Assembly: GCA_002317305.1 (NCBI GenBank)
Contig: DCIZ01000160.1
Span: 29,499 to 35,615, forward strand
Length of the DNA: 6,117 nt
Direction: 5' to 3'
Source: Campylobacter sp. UBA1713
GTDB taxonomy: Bacteria > Campylobacterota > Campylobacteria > Campylobacterales > Campylobacteraceae
How positions within the stretch are numbered: position 1 is the first letter of the stretch; each line of letters opens with the position of its first letter. The notes below the pieces were generated by a model, which did no database searches, was not told the origin of the DNA, and saw nothing but the letters and a program-made list of their open reading frames with translations. A program made the position numbers and the translations under genes. Positions 4,071 through 6,117 of this stretch are shown piece after piece.

Positions 4071-5927
4071 ATGTTAAAATTCCCACCACAAGATAGAGAA
4101 AAACTAAAAACCATCGGCGTTACTAGCTTGCTAGACTTGGCACTCTTTTTGCCACAAACTTTTGAAGACTACCGCCTCACAAAGCACCCCACAGAAGGCG
4201 AGTGCGTGGTAGAAGTCGAGCTAAAAGGCTTTACCACAAAAGGACAAAACATGCTGCTAGTCAGTGCCATCTGCCACGCGTGGCGAAGTGCTGTCCGCAT
4301 CATCATCTTTAACGCAAAGCCATGGCACTACGGTGCTTTTAAAGGCGGCAAAACCGTCCTCATCCACGCCAAAAGCGAATTTCGCTTTGACACGTGGCAG
4401 TTTGTGAATCCGCGCATCATCTCCAAAACTGGCGGCATCCGTGCCATCTACAAAACAGACCTAACTGACGAGACCATAACTTCGCTAAAAGCGACCTACG
4501 TTACTAGCACAAATCTCACCGCCGAAGGACTCACAAGAGATGAAGCAAACCTACTGCTAAAACTAAACGAAAACGAAAGAGACGGACTAACGCTAGCGAC
4601 AAATTTGCCCGCCCGCCCGGACATAGTCGAAAGGCTAAAACGGCTAGAAGCCTACAACTACGCACTAAAAATTTCGCACAAAAAGTCAGACTTTCTAGCA
4701 CCCGAATGCACGCTTTTTGACCTAAAAGAGTGGCTGGCAAATTTGCCTTTTACCCCCACAAACGACCAAAAAAACGCCATAAACGAAATTCGCGCCGACC
4801 TCGCCTCACAAAAAGCCTCAAAGCGTGTAGTCATGGGCGACGTGGGCTCTGGCAAAACCCTCGTGATGCTAGCAAGCGCTCTTTCTGTCTTTCCACAAAT
4901 TGCACTCATCATGGCGCCTACTTCCATCCTCGCTGAACAAATTTACAACGAAGCAAAACGCCTCTTGCCTGAATTTTTACGCCCCGTGCTGGTAAAAAGC
5001 CGCACAAAAAAACAAAAGCTTGAAGACGCCCACCTCATAGTCGGCACGCACGCGCTTTTGTGGGCAGAACTGCCGCCTTGTGTCATCGTGATGGTAGATG
5101 AACAGCACCGCTTTGGCTCAGCACAAAGAGAGCTCATCTCAAAGCTAGTTGCGGCAAACGCACTCCGCCCGCACTTTGTCCAGTTTAGCGCCACGCCCAT
5201 ACCACGAACACTAACGCTCATGCAAGGGAATTTTGTCAAATTTAGCCTCCTAAAAGAGATTCCTTTTGAGAAAAAAATTCAGACCATCATTTTGCAAAAC
5301 CAGCAGTTTCCAGAGCTGCTAACACACCTAAAAAGCGAATTTAAACGCGGCAAACAAGCCATAGTCGTCTATCCGCTCGTGAGCGAAAGCCAAAGCAGTG
5401 TCTACCAAAGCCTAAACGAAAGTGCGCCTTTTTGGCAAAGCAAATTTGAAAAGGTCTTTGTTACGCACGGCTCAGACAAGGAGAAAGAGAGGATTTTGGA
5501 GGCGTTTCGTGAGAGTGGAAATTTGCTTTTGACGACTACTATCGTGGAGGTCGGCATCTCGCTTCCGCGTCTTACGACCATAGTCATAGTAGGCGCTGAG
5601 AGGCTGGGGCTAGCTACACTTCACCAGCTTCGCGGGCGAGTCGGGCGAAATGGCGGCGAAGGGTGGTGCTACATATATACAAAACTTCGCGAAGTGCCAA
5701 AACGACTGGTGGATTTTTCTAGGACTTTGGACGGCTTTGAGATAGCACGGCTAGACTTAGCAAACAGAAAGTGCGGCGACTTGCTAGACGGCACGAGCCA
5801 ACACGGGCAGATGTTTCGCTGGCTCTCGGTGGAGGACGAAGCGGTGGCAAAAGAGGCGAGCGAGCGCGTGGCAGGCGTGGCTAAATTTGACGATGACGAA
5901 GAGGTTTGCGAACTCTTTTTTGACTAA
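4071..5927 (+). CDS. recG: ATP-dependent DNA helicase RecG
   Basis: A 618-residue superfamily 2 helicase that remodels stalled forks and branch-migrates Holliday junctions and R-loops. An N-terminal helical part and OB-fold wedge domain (about 1-130) bind branched DNA. The helicase motifs follow: Walker A GDVGSGKT (256-263), Ia APTSILAEQ (282-290), the RecG-type DEQH box (343-346), III SATPIPRT (373-380), V TTIVEVGIS (489-497) and VI QLRGRVGR (519-526). A C-terminal TRG-like segment holds Arg566 and Gln577, which I align with E. coli Arg630 and Gln640. It is shorter than E. coli RecG (693), mainly at the N-terminus. The E. coli RGPGE string reads RKCGD here, probably a lineage trait. ATG 4071 is preferred; an in-frame TTG at 4041 would add ten residues but lacks a ribosome binding site. 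GC skew changes sign in the last third. It is divergent from the sugar mutase. Confidence 0.96.
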   Translation: MLKFPPQDREKLKTIGVTSLLDLALFLPQTFEDYRLTKHPTEGECVVEVELKGFTTKGQNMLLVSAICHAWRSAVRIIIFNAKPWHYGAFKGGKTVLIHAKSEFRFDTWQFVNPRIISKTGGIRAIYKTDLTDETITSLKATYVTSTNLTAEGLTRDEANLLLKLNENERDGLTLATNLPARPDIVERLKRLEAYNYALKISHKKSDFLAPECTLFDLKEWLANLPFTPTNDQKNAINEIRADLASQKASKRVVMGDVGSGKTLVMLASALSVFPQIALIMAPTSILAEQIYNEAKRLLPEFLRPVLVKSRTKKQKLEDAHLIVGTHALLWAELPPCVIVMVDEQHRFGSAQRELISKLVAANALRPHFVQFSATPIPRTLTLMQGNFVKFSLLKEIPFEKKIQTIILQNQQFPELLTHLKSEFKRGKQAIVVYPLVSESQSSVYQSLNESAPFWQSKFEKVFVTHGSDKEKERILEAFRESGNLLLTTTIVEVGISLPRLTTIVIVGAERLGLATLHQLRGRVGRNGGEGWCYIYTKLREVPKRLVDFSRTLDGFEIARLDLANRKCGDLLDGTSQHGQMFRWLSVEDEAVAKEASERVAGVAKFDDDEEVCELFFD

Positions 5928-5975
5928 AAAATTTTCAAACATCGAAAAAACATGTGCAACGCCACCATTTGCAAG

Positions 5976-6046
5976 CGCACGAAGAATTTTTAAAATTCAC
6001 AAAAAAGCGAATTTTTATAAATTCGTTTTCTGTTTTTCGCATTCCG
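5976..6046 (+). repeat. Composite intergenic repeat, degraded copy (E)
   Basis: A shortened copy downstream of recG. CACGAAGAAT resembles the ACCGAAGAATC block, the GCCTTTTAAGCGAGT block is missing, and 5993-6046 then aligns with 279-332 of copy B (AAATTCACAAAAAAGC, an AAATTT-like stretch, ATAAATTCG and heptamer-like units to CATTCCG). It runs directly into the GC-rich module. The intergenic part 5928-5975 shows nothing else I can name. Confidence 0.65.
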
Positions 6047-6049
6047 AAA

Positions 6050-6093
6050 GGGGTCGCAGGGGCGGTAGCCCCCGTCCGCCCGTCCCGCTGCCG
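6050..6093 (+). repeat. GC-rich hairpin module, right copy
   Basis: This block starts GGGGTCGCAGGGGC and ends CCCGCTGCCG. It is an inverted counterpart of 1-42, about 85% similar by eye with a 2-nt length difference. The GGGGC/GCCCC hairpin (6059-6063 with 6068-6072) is kept. In both places the module follows an A/T-rich stretch of TTTTCTG-type units, so the similarity extends beyond the GC-rich part. It lies about 120 bp downstream of recG in the same direction. Confidence 0.65.
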
Positions 6094-6102
6094 TTTTTCT
6101 TT
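6063..6102 (+). terminator. Possible intrinsic terminator downstream of recG
   Basis: CGGTAGC (6063-6069) can pair with GCTGCCG (6087-6093), a 7-bp stem with one G-U pair and a 17-nt C-rich loop. TTTTTCTTT follows immediately (6094-6102). The loop is long, and the competing GGGGC/GCCCC hairpin uses overlapping bases, so the call is tentative. The left module does not preserve this longer stem. Confidence 0.35.
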
Positions 6103-6117
6103 GAGATTTATCGAAAA

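Noticed and set aside
4531..5587. Several antisense open frames within recG and a plus-strand overlap at 4730-4936
   Set aside because: They are shadows of recG with no family motifs or plausible start signals. The recG frame carries every helicase motif through this stretch.
5928..6117. dif/XerH site linked to the skew change
   Set aside because: I could not find a sequence resembling the Campylobacter or Helicobacter dif site by eye, and the skew change lies inside recG rather than in this gap.

Overview
The window looks like chromosome from a higher-GC member of Campylobacter (Campylobacterota). I infer this from three proteins of that lineage's type, from the abundance of the word AAATTT(G) in genes and gaps, and from promoters with a good -10 box in a T-rich setting but no clear -35 box. 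Composition is mixed, and GC appears higher than in C. jejuni. That would suit the C. curvus/showae/rectus/gracilis group, but the species is a guess.

Layout. Positions 1-358 hold no gene. They contain a GC-rich hairpin module (1-42) and two direct copies of an intergenic repeat (71-236 and 237-356). Next is ftsI on the minus strand (359-2242), a class B penicillin-binding protein for septal peptidoglycan. The 341-bp gap 2243-2583 holds ftsI's upstream signals and then a mirror-image pair of the same repeat (2343-2420 forward, 2421-2580 reverse). Then comes a phosphomannomutase/phosphoglucomutase on the minus strand (2584-3954). A short AT-rich gap (3955-4070) carries divergent promoter candidates. 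recG follows on the plus strand (4071-5927), encoding the branched-DNA helicase. The right end (5928-6117) has a degraded repeat copy and a second GC-rich module, inverted relative to the one at the left edge.

The three genes do not form a pathway. ftsI and the sugar mutase both serve the cell envelope and share an orientation, but 341 bp of repeat DNA separates them. recG is divergent from the mutase and acts in DNA repair. All three products appear intact, with their key catalytic motifs present.

The genes are ordinary housekeeping genes, and I see no clear new enzymatic system. The most interesting content is the intergenic DNA. It is a modular repeat family with inverted copies flanking ftsI, GC-rich hairpin modules downstream of both outward-facing genes, a degenerate 7-bp periodic stretch, and a promoter-like edge. 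Two further points deserve checking: the fliE-flgC-flgB genes that precede ftsI in C. jejuni and H. pylori are absent here, and the GC skew changes sign inside recG.
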